Source of the DNA: Deltaproteobacteria bacterium
GTDB taxonomy: Bacteria > Desulfobacterota_B > Binatia > UBA9968
Length of the DNA stretch: 6,104 nucleotides
Direction: 5' to 3'
Assembly (NCBI GenBank): GCA_030620935.1
Contig: JAUXIP010000140.1
Coordinates: 1 to 6,104 of the forward strand
Below, piece by piece: positions 1-5,567 of the stretch. A program made the translations under genes and the position numbers. Position 1 is the first letter of the stretch. Every line of letters starts with the position of its first letter. The notes below the pieces were generated by a model, which did no database searches, was not told where the DNA came from, and saw nothing but the letters and a program-made list of their open reading frames with translations.

Positions 1-497
1 CGTTTTCCTGTGTCCGGATCTTTAGTGATCCAGTGGCCGGCGGTAATATAGGGACCGTTGTCGAAGCCCGGCGTTGAAATGGGAATGGGAAATTCATTAA
101 ATCCACCGTGGCTCAAGAGATCGTCGCCTCGGTGGATCTCCTCCATACCAGGACCGTGGCTGATGATCTCCGGCTCTAACGGATGGTCCATGGCATGGAG
201 CCATCGATCTGCGACTTCTTCGGGTGGGCATTGCATACCCAGGCAATAGATGGCGGCTGAGCCGGCGAGTCCGCCGACCAGAACCGAGCCTCGGTACTTT
301 CTCTTTTTGGAGTCGGTAACCTTTTCGAAGAGAAAAGCCTTTCGATCCGTTTCCTGCAATCCCCTGAACTGCCATCGGACCAGAGGATGAAGCTCGGTGT
401 CTTTGTTGATTTCTCTGGTGACGCGCAGTAATTTCCCGTCGGCCTCCAAGGCCGCGATCAATTCGCGCAAATCATCGTACGGTTTGGCGAACTTCAT
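1..497 (-). CDS. UbiD family decarboxylase, N-terminal part (runs off the window edge)
   Basis: Reading the minus strand from the ATG at 497-495 gives 165 open codons with no stop up to the window edge, so the C-terminal part is missing. The protein begins MKFAKPYDDLRELIAALEA, the usual N-terminal helix of the UbiD family, and later has PIPISTPGFDNGPYITAG followed by ITKDPDTGK. This matches the conserved UbiD stretch leading towards the prenylated-FMN site. UbiD enzymes perform reversible non-oxidative decarboxylation of aromatic or unsaturated acids using prFMN made by UbiX. The catalytic Arg/Glu residues lie beyond the edge and cannot be checked. The substrate is unknown; many homologues are not ubiquinone enzymes, so no symbol is given. 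The nearest purine-rich motif (GAAGGGAG) ends 22 bases before the ATG, so the start has a weak ribosome binding site. No better in-frame start was seen. The gene is transcribed divergently from cysS. Confidence 0.87.
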   Translation of the reverse strand, partial: MKFAKPYDDLRELIAALEADGKLLRVTREINKDTELHPLVRWQFRGLQETDRKAFLFEKVTDSKKRKYRGSVLVGGLAGSAAIYCLGMQCPPEEVADRWLHAMDHPLEPEIISHGPGMEEIHRGDDLLSHGGFNEFPIPISTPGFDNGPYITAGHWITKDPDTGK

Positions 498-551
498 CGT
501 TTGACAGTATGTTGAAATACTCCCTTCTCAGGCTGTTGAATCCTAACCGGT

Positions 552-580
552 TCTGTATGCCTTTTTGCTAGACTTGGCAA
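552..580 (-). promoter_or_regulatory. weak sigma-70-like promoter candidate for the UbiD family gene
   Basis: On the minus strand, TTGCCA (580-575) is followed after a 17-base spacer by TACAGA (557-552). The -35 box is reasonable but the -10 matches only 3 of 6 consensus positions. It sits about 55 bases upstream of the ATG, inside the 149 bp spacer between the two divergent genes. This is low-confidence pattern matching. Confidence 0.2.
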
Positions 581-646
581 GGGCTTACATCGCGTTTCCC
601 TTGCAAATTCGCCGTCGATACGTAAGATGAGAGGATAGTATCGGTG

Positions 647-2059
647 ATGGCGCTCCAGATCTTCAATACGCTTTCCGGGAAAAAGGAGAAATTCGTCCCG
701 CTCAAGGAAGACGAGGTGCGGATGTACGTCTGCGGGGTGACGGTCTATGACTCGTCCCATGTGGGGCATGCCAGGTTTCTTTTAACCTTCGATTTAGTCT
801 ACCGCTATCTCCGGTTTCTCGGATTTGACGTTGTGTTTGTACGCAACTTCACCGACGTGGACGATAAAATCATTCAGAGAGCCAACAATGACGGCACGAC
901 CGCCGATGTCATCGCCAAGAAGTATATCGAAGAATTCTCTCGAGACAGCACGGCCCTGGGTCTGCTTCCTCCTACACGGGAGCCGAAGGCGACCGATCAT
1001 ATTCCACAGATAGTCGCGTTGATCCGGAGGCTCGAAGAGAAGGGCATCGCCTATCGGGTCGATGGGGATGTGTTTTTTTCCGTAGACCGGTTTGCAGGAT
1101 ACGGCAAGCTTTCAGGCAAAAAAATCGATGAGCTGGAAGCGGGGGCGAGAGTTGAGATCGATAAAAGTAAGAAATCCCCGATGGACTTCGCTCTTTGGAA
1201 AGGGAGCAAAGAAGGGGAGCCGTTCTGGGACAGCCCCTGGGGCAATGGGAGACCGGGGTGGCATATAGAGTGCTCGGCAATGAGCACCGAGTATTTGGGA
1301 CAACCTTTTGATATCCACGGAGGAGGAGGGGACTTGGTGTTTCCTCATCATGAGAACGAGATCGCCCAATCCGAGGCGGCCTTCGATCTTCCGCTGGCGC
1401 GCACCTGGATGCACAACGGGTTTCTTACCATCAACAAGGAAAAGATGTCTAAATCCCGGGGAAACAGTTATACTATACAGGATATCGTGAGCCGTTATGA
1501 AGCCGCGGCCTTACGGCACTATTTTCTGAGTAGCCACTATCGTAGCCCAATGGACTTTTCGGAACAGGGATTGGAGGAGGCCGGTAAGGGTATGGACCGG
1601 ATCTATGAGACCATGGACCGGCTGGAGCGTTGCGTTGCTTCTAACGGCGCAGCAAAGCCGGAACCCGGGCTCCTGGAGGAATTTTGCCGGGAGATGGATG
1701 ACGATTTTAACACCCCGAGGGCATTGGCCGTTGTCTTCGAAGAAGTGCGCGCGGCAAACCGCCTGATGGACGAAGGAAAGAACAAAGGGTTGTCTTCGCG
1801 CGGGCTGGCGCTAAAGGTCATGGGGGAAGTCTTGGGATTGCTGCGGGATAAGCCGGAGTTGTTCTTGGAAAAAAGAAAGGCACACTGGCTCCAGAGACAG
1901 GGCATCGCGCGAGAAACGATCGAGGAGTTGGTTCGAAGAAGAGAGCAGGCCCGCAGTGAAAAAAACTGGCGGGAGGCCGACCGCATACGTGCGGAGTTGC
2001 AGGCAAAAGGCATTGCACTGGAGGACACTCCCGAGGGGACGCTATGGAAGGTAAGGTGA
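647..2059 (+). CDS. cysS: cysteinyl-tRNA synthetase
   Basis: CysRS is a cytoplasmic class Ia aminoacyl-tRNA synthetase that attaches cysteine to tRNA-Cys using ATP. The protein is 470 residues from the ATG at 647 (E. coli 461). It begins MALQIFNTLSGKKEKFVP and carries CGVTVYDSSHVGHAR, with the HIGH signature as HVGH (residues 38-41), and KMSKS at 266-270. The four zinc ligands known from E. coli CysRS are all present: Cys29, Cys209 (in GWHIECSAMS), His234 and Glu238 (in FPHHENEIAQSEA). The C-terminal helical tRNA-binding region is complete and ends at TGA 2057-2059. A GTG at 644, directly before the ATG, is an alternative start: AGAGG at 630-634 is 9 bases from the GTG and 12 from the ATG. 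The last codons overlap the start region of the LysM gene, so the two are probably translationally coupled. There is no sign of degradation. Confidence 0.97.
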   Translation: MALQIFNTLSGKKEKFVPLKEDEVRMYVCGVTVYDSSHVGHARFLLTFDLVYRYLRFLGFDVVFVRNFTDVDDKIIQRANNDGTTADVIAKKYIEEFSRDSTALGLLPPTREPKATDHIPQIVALIRRLEEKGIAYRVDGDVFFSVDRFAGYGKLSGKKIDELEAGARVEIDKSKKSPMDFALWKGSKEGEPFWDSPWGNGRPGWHIECSAMSTEYLGQPFDIHGGGGDLVFPHHENEIAQSEAAFDLPLARTWMHNGFLTINKEKMSKSRGNSYTIQDIVSRYEAAALRHYFLSSHYRSPMDFSEQGLEEAGKGMDRIYETMDRLERCVASNGAAKPEPGLLEEFCREMDDDFNTPRALAVVFEEVRAANRLMDEGKNKGLSSRGLALKVMGEVLGLLRDKPELFLEKRKAHWLQRQGIARETIEELVRRREQARSEKNWREADRIRAELQAKGIALEDTPEGTLWKVR

Positions 2060-3855
2060 TGTCTATGTTGAGAAGAAGGTTGATCTTGGCTTTGGCCTTC
2101 CTACTGGGAATTGTCTTTACCGCTGCCGGTCGGGCGCAAGAGCAATCCGCCGCTCCTCAGCAGGAAGAGGCGGCGCGGCTAAGGCTGCGTAAGACGCTGA
2201 AGACGCGCGAGTATGGGGGGAGAGCGGTTGAAGGTGACGAAAAGGTCATCCAACCGGGAGACTCGTTGTGGCGAATTCTCATTCAGGAAAAGGGCCTCCC
2301 TGAGAAGCGCTTCGATCGATATCTGATTGTTATAAAATTCCTCAATCCTCATATTAGAAAGCTGGATCTCTTGGAGATTGGAGATACTCTGTTTATACCG
2401 ATCCGCCCCGACGAGATCTTGGGGATCAAAGTCGCCTCCAAGGAAGGAGAGGCAAGGATCTACAAAGTGAAACGAGGCGATTATCTCTATCGCATCTTGC
2501 GGAGGCAATTCGGCCTTCGGGATTTGCGAAAGATTCGTGTAACCTTTGAGCGGGTAAAGGGGATGAATCCCCGCAAGAAGAACTGGGACCTTCTTTTTGT
2601 AGGGGAAAGGATTCTCATCCCTGGGACTGCGGAAGCGCCGACGGTTGTTATCGCCAACAAACAAGAAGAGATTAAGGTCGGGCCTATTTTAGAGAAGAAG
2701 GAAATAGAGAAGAAGGAAATTGTGCAGGTCGTCAAAGAGGAACCCAAGCCAGTCCCTCAGGAAATTATCGGTCTGGACTATGGGCGGAAAATTTCGGCAC
2801 AAGATAATCTAGACCTCCTGGAAAAGGTCATGGGTGCTTTGGGAAATGAAACGCGCCGCAGGGGGGAAGAGGTGTTGGCCCTTCGGGACGGGACCGTTCG
2901 CCTGGACCTTGACTCCTATCCGATCATTCACAACCCGAAGGGGCTCCAACGGGTGATTTTGGACTTGGGAGGAAAAATCCCCGCCTCGCTTCGGACTCAA
3001 TTGCAAGAGGAGCGCTCCGCCGCGCCGGTGGTGACGGTCAAAAAAGGCGCCTCACTGCACGAGGCTGTAGAGAGCCTTCTTTCTCCTCTGGGGTTTGAGG
3101 CCTTGCCGTCCAACCGACCCGTCGTTCTTCAGGACAAAGGAATAGAAATTCAAGTCATGGGGGAGTGGATGGCGACTGCTTCGGGTGCCACGGACGAAGG
3201 CACAGAAATATTTATTATCAATCTGACCGATCTTCCCGGCAAGACGCCCGACTATCTCAGGGACTATATATCTTCTAAAGGCATGAAGCTTAAGGAAATC
3301 CTGATTCCTCCTTCCCCGCTTGCTTCAACTCCGTCTGCCGCCGAGAAAGAGCCGCAAGAGGGAGAAAAGCCGATCGAGATCTGGCCGGATGATAAGGGTG
3401 CCCTGGTGGATGCGTTTTTAAAGAGCTATGAGATCTCTTCTTTAAATGGGGAGATCCTCAGCGTTGAATTCGGCGAGGGAATCCGCCTCGAGACAAGGAT
3501 GGATAGACTTTTTGAGTTCAACGGCAAGAAATTCGGTATTGCGTTCAAGCCGCTCGGGGGCGAGGTGAAAAAAGCATTGCAAACAAAGATGGGGATACAA
3601 ATCATCGAGCTTGACTTCGGCGCCCTCACTTCCCGCGAGGTTATTTCACGTCTGCTGACCGTTTTTGAGAGGCCGGTGGCCTATCGGGAACATCGTTTTT
3701 CTGCAGTGGAAGGGAAGGTGAGAGATAAATTGGTCCTGGCCGTCTCCGGATTTTTCTTGCCCAATCGCTCATTGCTCCTCACGGACCGCGAGGTGCCCAA
3801 CGAGCTTGAGAGATTCTTTTCCGAGAAGGCGATTCGCGTGGTCCACTTCAAGTAA
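2059..3855 (+). CDS. exported protein with two LysM domains and an unrecognised C-terminal half
   Basis: I chose the ATG at 2059 because it forms a TGATG overlap with the cysS stop and has GGAAGG (2046-2051) 7 bases upstream; an in-frame ATG at 2044 would add five residues. The product is about 598 residues. It starts with a signal peptide: RRR, a hydrophobic core, and a likely cut near AAGRA-Q, with no lipobox Cys. Two LysM domains follow, at about 63-115 (VIQPGDSLWRIL to GDTLFIPI) and 136-188 (YKVKRGDYLYRIL to GERILIPG). LysM domains bind peptidoglycan, so it probably acts in the periplasm or cell wall. A charged Lys/Glu linker (about 205-235) leads to a long mixed alpha/beta region (about 236-415), an acidic Pro-rich linker (about 417-443) and a terminal domain (about 444-598). 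I recognise neither C-terminal region; no peptidase or amidase motif is visible. Its role is unknown; anchoring an envelope assembly is one possibility. Confidence 0.88.
   Translation: MSMLRRRLILALAFLLGIVFTAAGRAQEQSAAPQQEEAARLRLRKTLKTREYGGRAVEGDEKVIQPGDSLWRILIQEKGLPEKRFDRYLIVIKFLNPHIRKLDLLEIGDTLFIPIRPDEILGIKVASKEGEARIYKVKRGDYLYRILRRQFGLRDLRKIRVTFERVKGMNPRKKNWDLLFVGERILIPGTAEAPTVVIANKQEEIKVGPILEKKEIEKKEIVQVVKEEPKPVPQEIIGLDYGRKISAQDNLDLLEKVMGALGNETRRRGEEVLALRDGTVRLDLDSYPIIHNPKGLQRVILDLGGKIPASLRTQLQEERSAAPVVTVKKGASLHEAVESLLSPLGFEALPSNRPVVLQDKGIEIQVMGEWMATASGATDEGTEIFIINLTDLPGKTPDYLRDYISSKGMKLKEILIPPSPLASTPSAAEKEPQEGEKPIEIWPDDKGALVDAFLKSYEISSLNGEILSVEFGEGIRLETRMDRLFEFNGKKFGIAFKPLGGEVKKALQTKMGIQIIELDFGALTSREVISRLLTVFERPVAYREHRFSAVEGKVRDKLVLAVSGFFLPNRSLLLTDREVPNELERFFSEKAIRVVHFK
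2691..2720 (+). repeat. perfect 15 bp tandem duplication inside the LysM gene
   Basis: The 15-mer agagaagaaggaaat occurs twice back to back (2691-2705 and 2706-2720). It keeps the frame and encodes the repeated KKEIE/KKEIV segment of the linker after the second LysM domain. The exact identity suggests recent slippage or unequal exchange in a linker that tolerates length change. Confidence 0.9.
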
Positions 3856-3913
3856 AAAGTAAAAAGGCAAAGCGCTATGCGCTATGCGCCAAGCGCTAAG
3901 CGCAGAGCGAACA
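3851..3913 (+). repeat. degenerate period-7 repeat array after the LysM gene
   Basis: Nine consecutive 7-base units run in phase from within the final codons of the LysM gene. The first two are AGTAAAA, the third is AGGCAAA, and then the array switches to GCGCTAT twice, followed by variants that keep GCGC or GCG at the front and differ in the last three bases. The stop codon TAA (3853-3855) lies inside the first unit. The array contains self-complementary GCGC pieces that could fold, but no T-tract follows, so I do not call it a terminator. Confidence 0.75.
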
Positions 3914-3929
3914 CGAGCACGATCACGAG
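3912..3929 (+). repeat. CACGAG/CACGAT hexamer repeat
   Basis: Three hexamers in a row (CACGAG, CACGAT, CACGAG) follow directly on the heptamer array. A matching set occurs at 6086-6103, so the hexamers flank the tRNA plus toxin-antitoxin-like region on both sides in the same orientation. Confidence 0.75.
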
Positions 3930-3958
3930 TAACGATAAGCCCCGCCGAAGTTGAGAGG

Positions 3959-3964
3959 TATAGT
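3959..3964 (+). promoter_or_regulatory. -10 element of the tRNA-Arg promoter (candidate)
   Basis: TATAGT matches 5 of 6 positions of the sigma-70 -10 consensus and lies 13 bases before the mature tRNA 5' end. This gives a short leader of about 6-7 bases for RNase P to remove. No convincing -35 hexamer is visible at the proper distance; TAAGCC is the 17-base-spaced hexamer. Confidence 0.4.
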
Positions 3965-3977
3965 TTAAATCCCGTGT

Positions 3978-4054
3978 GCGCCCGTAGCTCAATTGGATAG
4001 AGCATCAGACTTCGGATCTGAGGGTTGGGGGTTCGAGTCCCTCCGGGCGCGCCA
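3978..4054 (+). tRNA. tRNA-Arg, anticodon TCG
   Basis: A complete 77-base cloverleaf is visible. The acceptor stem GCGCCCG/CGGGCGC pairs at all 7 positions, and the D arm is GCTC/GAGC. The anticodon arm is TCAGA-CTTCGGA-TCTGA with TCG at positions 34-36. The variable loop is 5 bases. The T arm has the TTCGAGT loop closed by GGGGG/CCCTC. Discriminator G and CCA are encoded in the DNA. Anticodon UCG reads CGA arginine codons; E. coli has no such tRNA and uses inosine-modified ACG instead. The 3' ends of tRNA genes are common integrase targets, and an accessory module starts about 115 bases downstream. No second copy of the tRNA 3' end lies in this window, so no attachment repeat can be shown here. 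Confidence 0.97.
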
Positions 4055-4081
4055 TACGATCAAGCTAGTACCAAGGAATAT

Positions 4082-4108
4082 GCATTAGCGGTTATTCGCC
4101 AATAATGC
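4082..4108 (+). repeat. imperfect inverted repeat after the tRNA
   Basis: GCATTA (4082-4087) pairs with TAATGC (4103-4108). Three further pairs, GCG with CGC, are possible inside after a 3-base bulge. It could be a processing or transcription-end hairpin of the tRNA transcript, or chance. The rest of the 149 bases between the tRNA and the next gene shows no ORF. Confidence 0.35.
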
Positions 4109-4120
4109 TGCTTAGCATGC

Positions 4121-4149
4121 AAATTCCTTCAAGTTATTTGAAGGATTTT
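4121..4149 (+). terminator. possible rho-independent terminator downstream of the tRNA
   Basis: CCTTCAA (4126-4132) and TTGAAGG (4138-4144) form a perfect 7 bp stem with a 5-base loop, and flanking A/T pairs extend it with one mismatch. It is followed by ATTTT, a short T-run, so the signal is weak but in the right place to end the tRNA transcript before the next transcription unit. Confidence 0.35.
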
Positions 4150-4169
4150 GCACGTCTCTTTGGCTCGCT

Positions 4170-4204
4170 TGCATAAACCTTACATTTACTGTAAGGTTTA
4201 TGCA
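4170..4204 (+). promoter_or_regulatory. perfect 15 bp inverted repeat over the ribosome binding site, likely operator
   Basis: The arm TGCATAAACCTTACA (4170-4184) is repeated exactly in inverse at 4190-4204, with TTTAC between. The right arm contains the ribosome binding site TAAGG (4192-4196) and ends on the A of the start codon ATG at 4204. AbiEi antitoxins are known to repress their own operon by binding inverted repeats in the promoter, so this is a strong operator candidate for the protein encoded just downstream. In RNA the same sequence would form a stable hairpin hiding the ribosome binding site, which offers a second, translational mode of control. Confidence 0.7.
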
Positions 4205-5100
4205 TGGCAACAAGGGTCGAAAAATCCCAACGCCTTTTTGAAGTGGCCGAAAGCCAACAGGGGTATTTCACCTCGGCTGATGCCAAAAGACTGGGCTACG
4301 GCTATCCAAGTCAGCATTTTCACGTCAAACAGGGGAATTGGATTCGAATAGATCGAGGGATTTATCGTCTTAAGAAATTTCCGGCGGCCATACACGAGGA
4401 CCTGATGAGGTGGTGGCTATGGAGTCGCAAAAAAGGGGTTATTTCATATGAGACGGCTGCAGCGGTATATGAACTAGGAGACTTGCTTCCCTCTAAGGTC
4501 CACCTAACCGTGCCCCCGAATTTCCGTAGGAAGCCGGCGAAAGGTCTGGTACTCCACAAAGCAGATGTCGATGAGTCAGAAACTGAGAAGCTCCATGGAT
4601 TTCCCATCACCACAGCTCGTCGGACTATAGCCGACCTTGAGCAAGCCCAACTCGATCCGGAGAGACTATCCGCAGTCGTCAAGGATGCCCTAAAGAAAGG
4701 CCTGGTGGATAGAAAAGCTCTGAATCAGGTATCAGCGAGCGCGGATAGGCCAGCTGGCAGTCCTGATAGGACATCTAAGACCGAACCACGCATCACAACT
4801 CTCCTGAATGAACTTAAAGCCGGGCTCAAAACCATTTACGGCAACCGTCTAAAAGGGGTGTACCTGTTCGGATCCTATGCGAGGGGCGACCAGGACAAAG
4901 AATCGGATCTGGACATCCTCGTGGTCCTTCACGACTTTGAAAACTATGCTCAAGAGGTTAACCGGACCGGACAGCTCGCAGCGGATCTATCGCTCCAATA
5001 CGGGATTACCATCAGCGCGGTCTTCATCCGAGAGCACGACTGGCTCCATGGCGAGACGCCGTTTCTATCCAATGTCCGTGAAGAGGCCCTTGCCGCGTGA
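4204..5100 (+). CDS. AbiEi-type antitoxin domain fused to an MNT-type nucleotidyltransferase
   Basis: This 298-residue protein has two parts. Residues 1-58 form an AbiEi-like winged helix (GYFTSADAKRLGYGYPSQHF, then a basic wing ending RIDRGIYRL). Residues 60-175 resemble the AbiEi C-terminal region, including SYETAAAVYELGDLLPSKVH and the HGFPITTARRTIADLE stretch. After a polar linker (about 176-195) comes a nucleotidyltransferase domain. It has GS at 223-224 and D235/D237, spaced exactly as the GS-X10-DXD motif of MntA-type antitoxins, in LFGSYARGD and SDLDILVV. The third carboxylate seen in many polymerase-beta-fold enzymes is not evident; Ser271 lies near its expected place. MntA-type enzymes add AMP to the HEPN partner and silence it, whereas in AbiE the nucleotidyltransferase is the toxin. 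The downstream HEPN gene favours the antitoxin role. The ATG at 4204 has TAAGG 7 bases upstream, and the stop overlaps the HEPN start by 4 bp. The function is inferred from domains. Confidence 0.88.
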   Translation: MATRVEKSQRLFEVAESQQGYFTSADAKRLGYGYPSQHFHVKQGNWIRIDRGIYRLKKFPAAIHEDLMRWWLWSRKKGVISYETAAAVYELGDLLPSKVHLTVPPNFRRKPAKGLVLHKADVDESETEKLHGFPITTARRTIADLEQAQLDPERLSAVVKDALKKGLVDRKALNQVSASADRPAGSPDRTSKTEPRITTLLNELKAGLKTIYGNRLKGVYLFGSYARGDQDKESDLDILVVLHDFENYAQEVNRTGQLAADLSLQYGITISAVFIREHDWLHGETPFLSNVREEALAA

Positions 5101-5480
5101 AACAGGCCACTGGCAAACTCATGGAGAAAGCAGCCCGCACGTTGAATGTTGCTGAGCGGTTGGTGAAAAGCGGCGATGCCGAGTTCGCTGTGGGGAGAGC
5201 CTACTATGCGATGTTCTATGCAGCCGAAGCCGCGTTGAACGAAAAAGGATTACGATTCCGCAAACACGGTGGTGTTCACGGCGGTTTTGGCGAGCACTTT
5301 ATCAAAACTGGATTGTTGGATCCAAAGTATCACCGCTGGCTTCTAGAAGGATTCAGCAAACGAGTGACTGGAGACTACGGGATAGAGACCGATTTTACCT
5401 CGGACGACGCCAGGGCATTGATCGAGCAAGCACGGATGTTTCTCGAAGCTGTAAAAGAGATTTTAGGTAAGGGATTATAA
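5097..5480 (+). CDS. HEPN domain protein, probable toxin partner of the upstream nucleotidyltransferase
   Basis: The product is 127 residues from the GTG at 5097, which overlaps the previous stop as GTGA and has AGAGG (5082-5086) 10 bases upstream. An in-frame ATG at 5121 lacks a good ribosome binding site. The all-helical pattern with FAVGRAYYAMFYAAEAALNEKG (residues 30-51; conserved AYYAMFYAA core), the KHGGVHGGFGEHFIKTGLL segment and a C-terminal DDARALIEQARMFL helix is typical of HEPN proteins paired with MNT nucleotidyltransferases. HEPN toxins are often ribonucleases using an R-X4-6-H motif. Here R55-X5-H61 fits by spacing, while H57 sits where the family histidine of the KHxGV motif is usual, so catalytic competence is uncertain. 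The tight overlap implies co-translation with, and complex formation with, the AbiEi-MNT protein. Both are probably controlled by the inverted repeat at 4170-4204. Confidence 0.88.
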   Translation: MKQATGKLMEKAARTLNVAERLVKSGDAEFAVGRAYYAMFYAAEAALNEKGLRFRKHGGVHGGFGEHFIKTGLLDPKYHRWLLEGFSKRVTGDYGIETDFTSDDARALIEQARMFLEAVKEILGKGL

Positions 5481-5483
5481 TTT

Positions 5484-5567
5484 GAAGGATGAAACCTGAA
5501 AACGGAAAGCTGGAACTAGAAGCGGGGAAAAACAAGCCTGAGAAGTGAAATCGGAAGGCGGAAGAGT
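5484..5567 (+). repeat. degenerate purine-rich period-7 array between the HEPN and HicB-like genes
   Basis: Twelve 7-base units in unbroken phase start 3 bases after the HEPN stop codon. Position 1 is G in 11 of 12 units, position 2 is A in 10, and position 3 is A in 11; the rest varies. Examples are GAAACCT, GAAAGCT, GAAATCG and GAAGGCG. The array runs past the GTG at 5545, so it supplies the first eight codons of the following reading frame. Confidence 0.75.

Noticed and set aside
97..375. 92-codon minus-strand frame within the UbiD region
   Set aside because: Another frame of the same strand gives the clear UbiD sequence over the same bases; this product is Arg-rich and unrecognisable.
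574..590. sigma-54-like TTGGCA with TTACA
   Set aside because: The second element lacks the essential GC at the required distance from GG, so it does not meet the -24/-12 pattern.
601..628. TTGCAA with TAAGAT 16 bases later as a cysS promoter
   Set aside because: The boxes are good, but transcription would start near 635, cutting off the ribosome binding site at 630-634. It is consistent only with a nearly leaderless message, so it is not called.
1603..2028. 141-codon open frame on the minus strand
   Set aside because: It lies wholly antisense to cysS, whose reading frame has all conserved motifs; the low-complexity Ser/Arg-rich product looks like a shadow.
2179..2664. 161-codon open frame on the minus strand
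   Set aside because: It is antisense to the LysM domains of the plus-strand gene and has no recognisable protein features or convincing start.
3871..3903. Rho-independent terminator for the cysS-LysM operon from the GCGC repeats
   Set aside because: Self-complementary pieces exist, but no single dominant stem and no following T-tract are present.
3851..3935. CRISPR array in the repeat-rich spacer
   Set aside because: Units are 6-7 bases and directly adjacent, with no 20-40 base repeats or unique spacers and no cas genes.
4877..5155. 92-codon plus-strand frame overlapping the nucleotidyltransferase domain
   Set aside because: It is out of frame with the clear GS-X10-DXD domain and has no family resemblance or proper start signal.
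5489..5548. 19-codon ORF ending in a GTGA overlap with the HicB-like frame
   Set aside because: It consists entirely of the heptamer array, has no spaced ribosome binding site, and its sequence is simply repeat translated.
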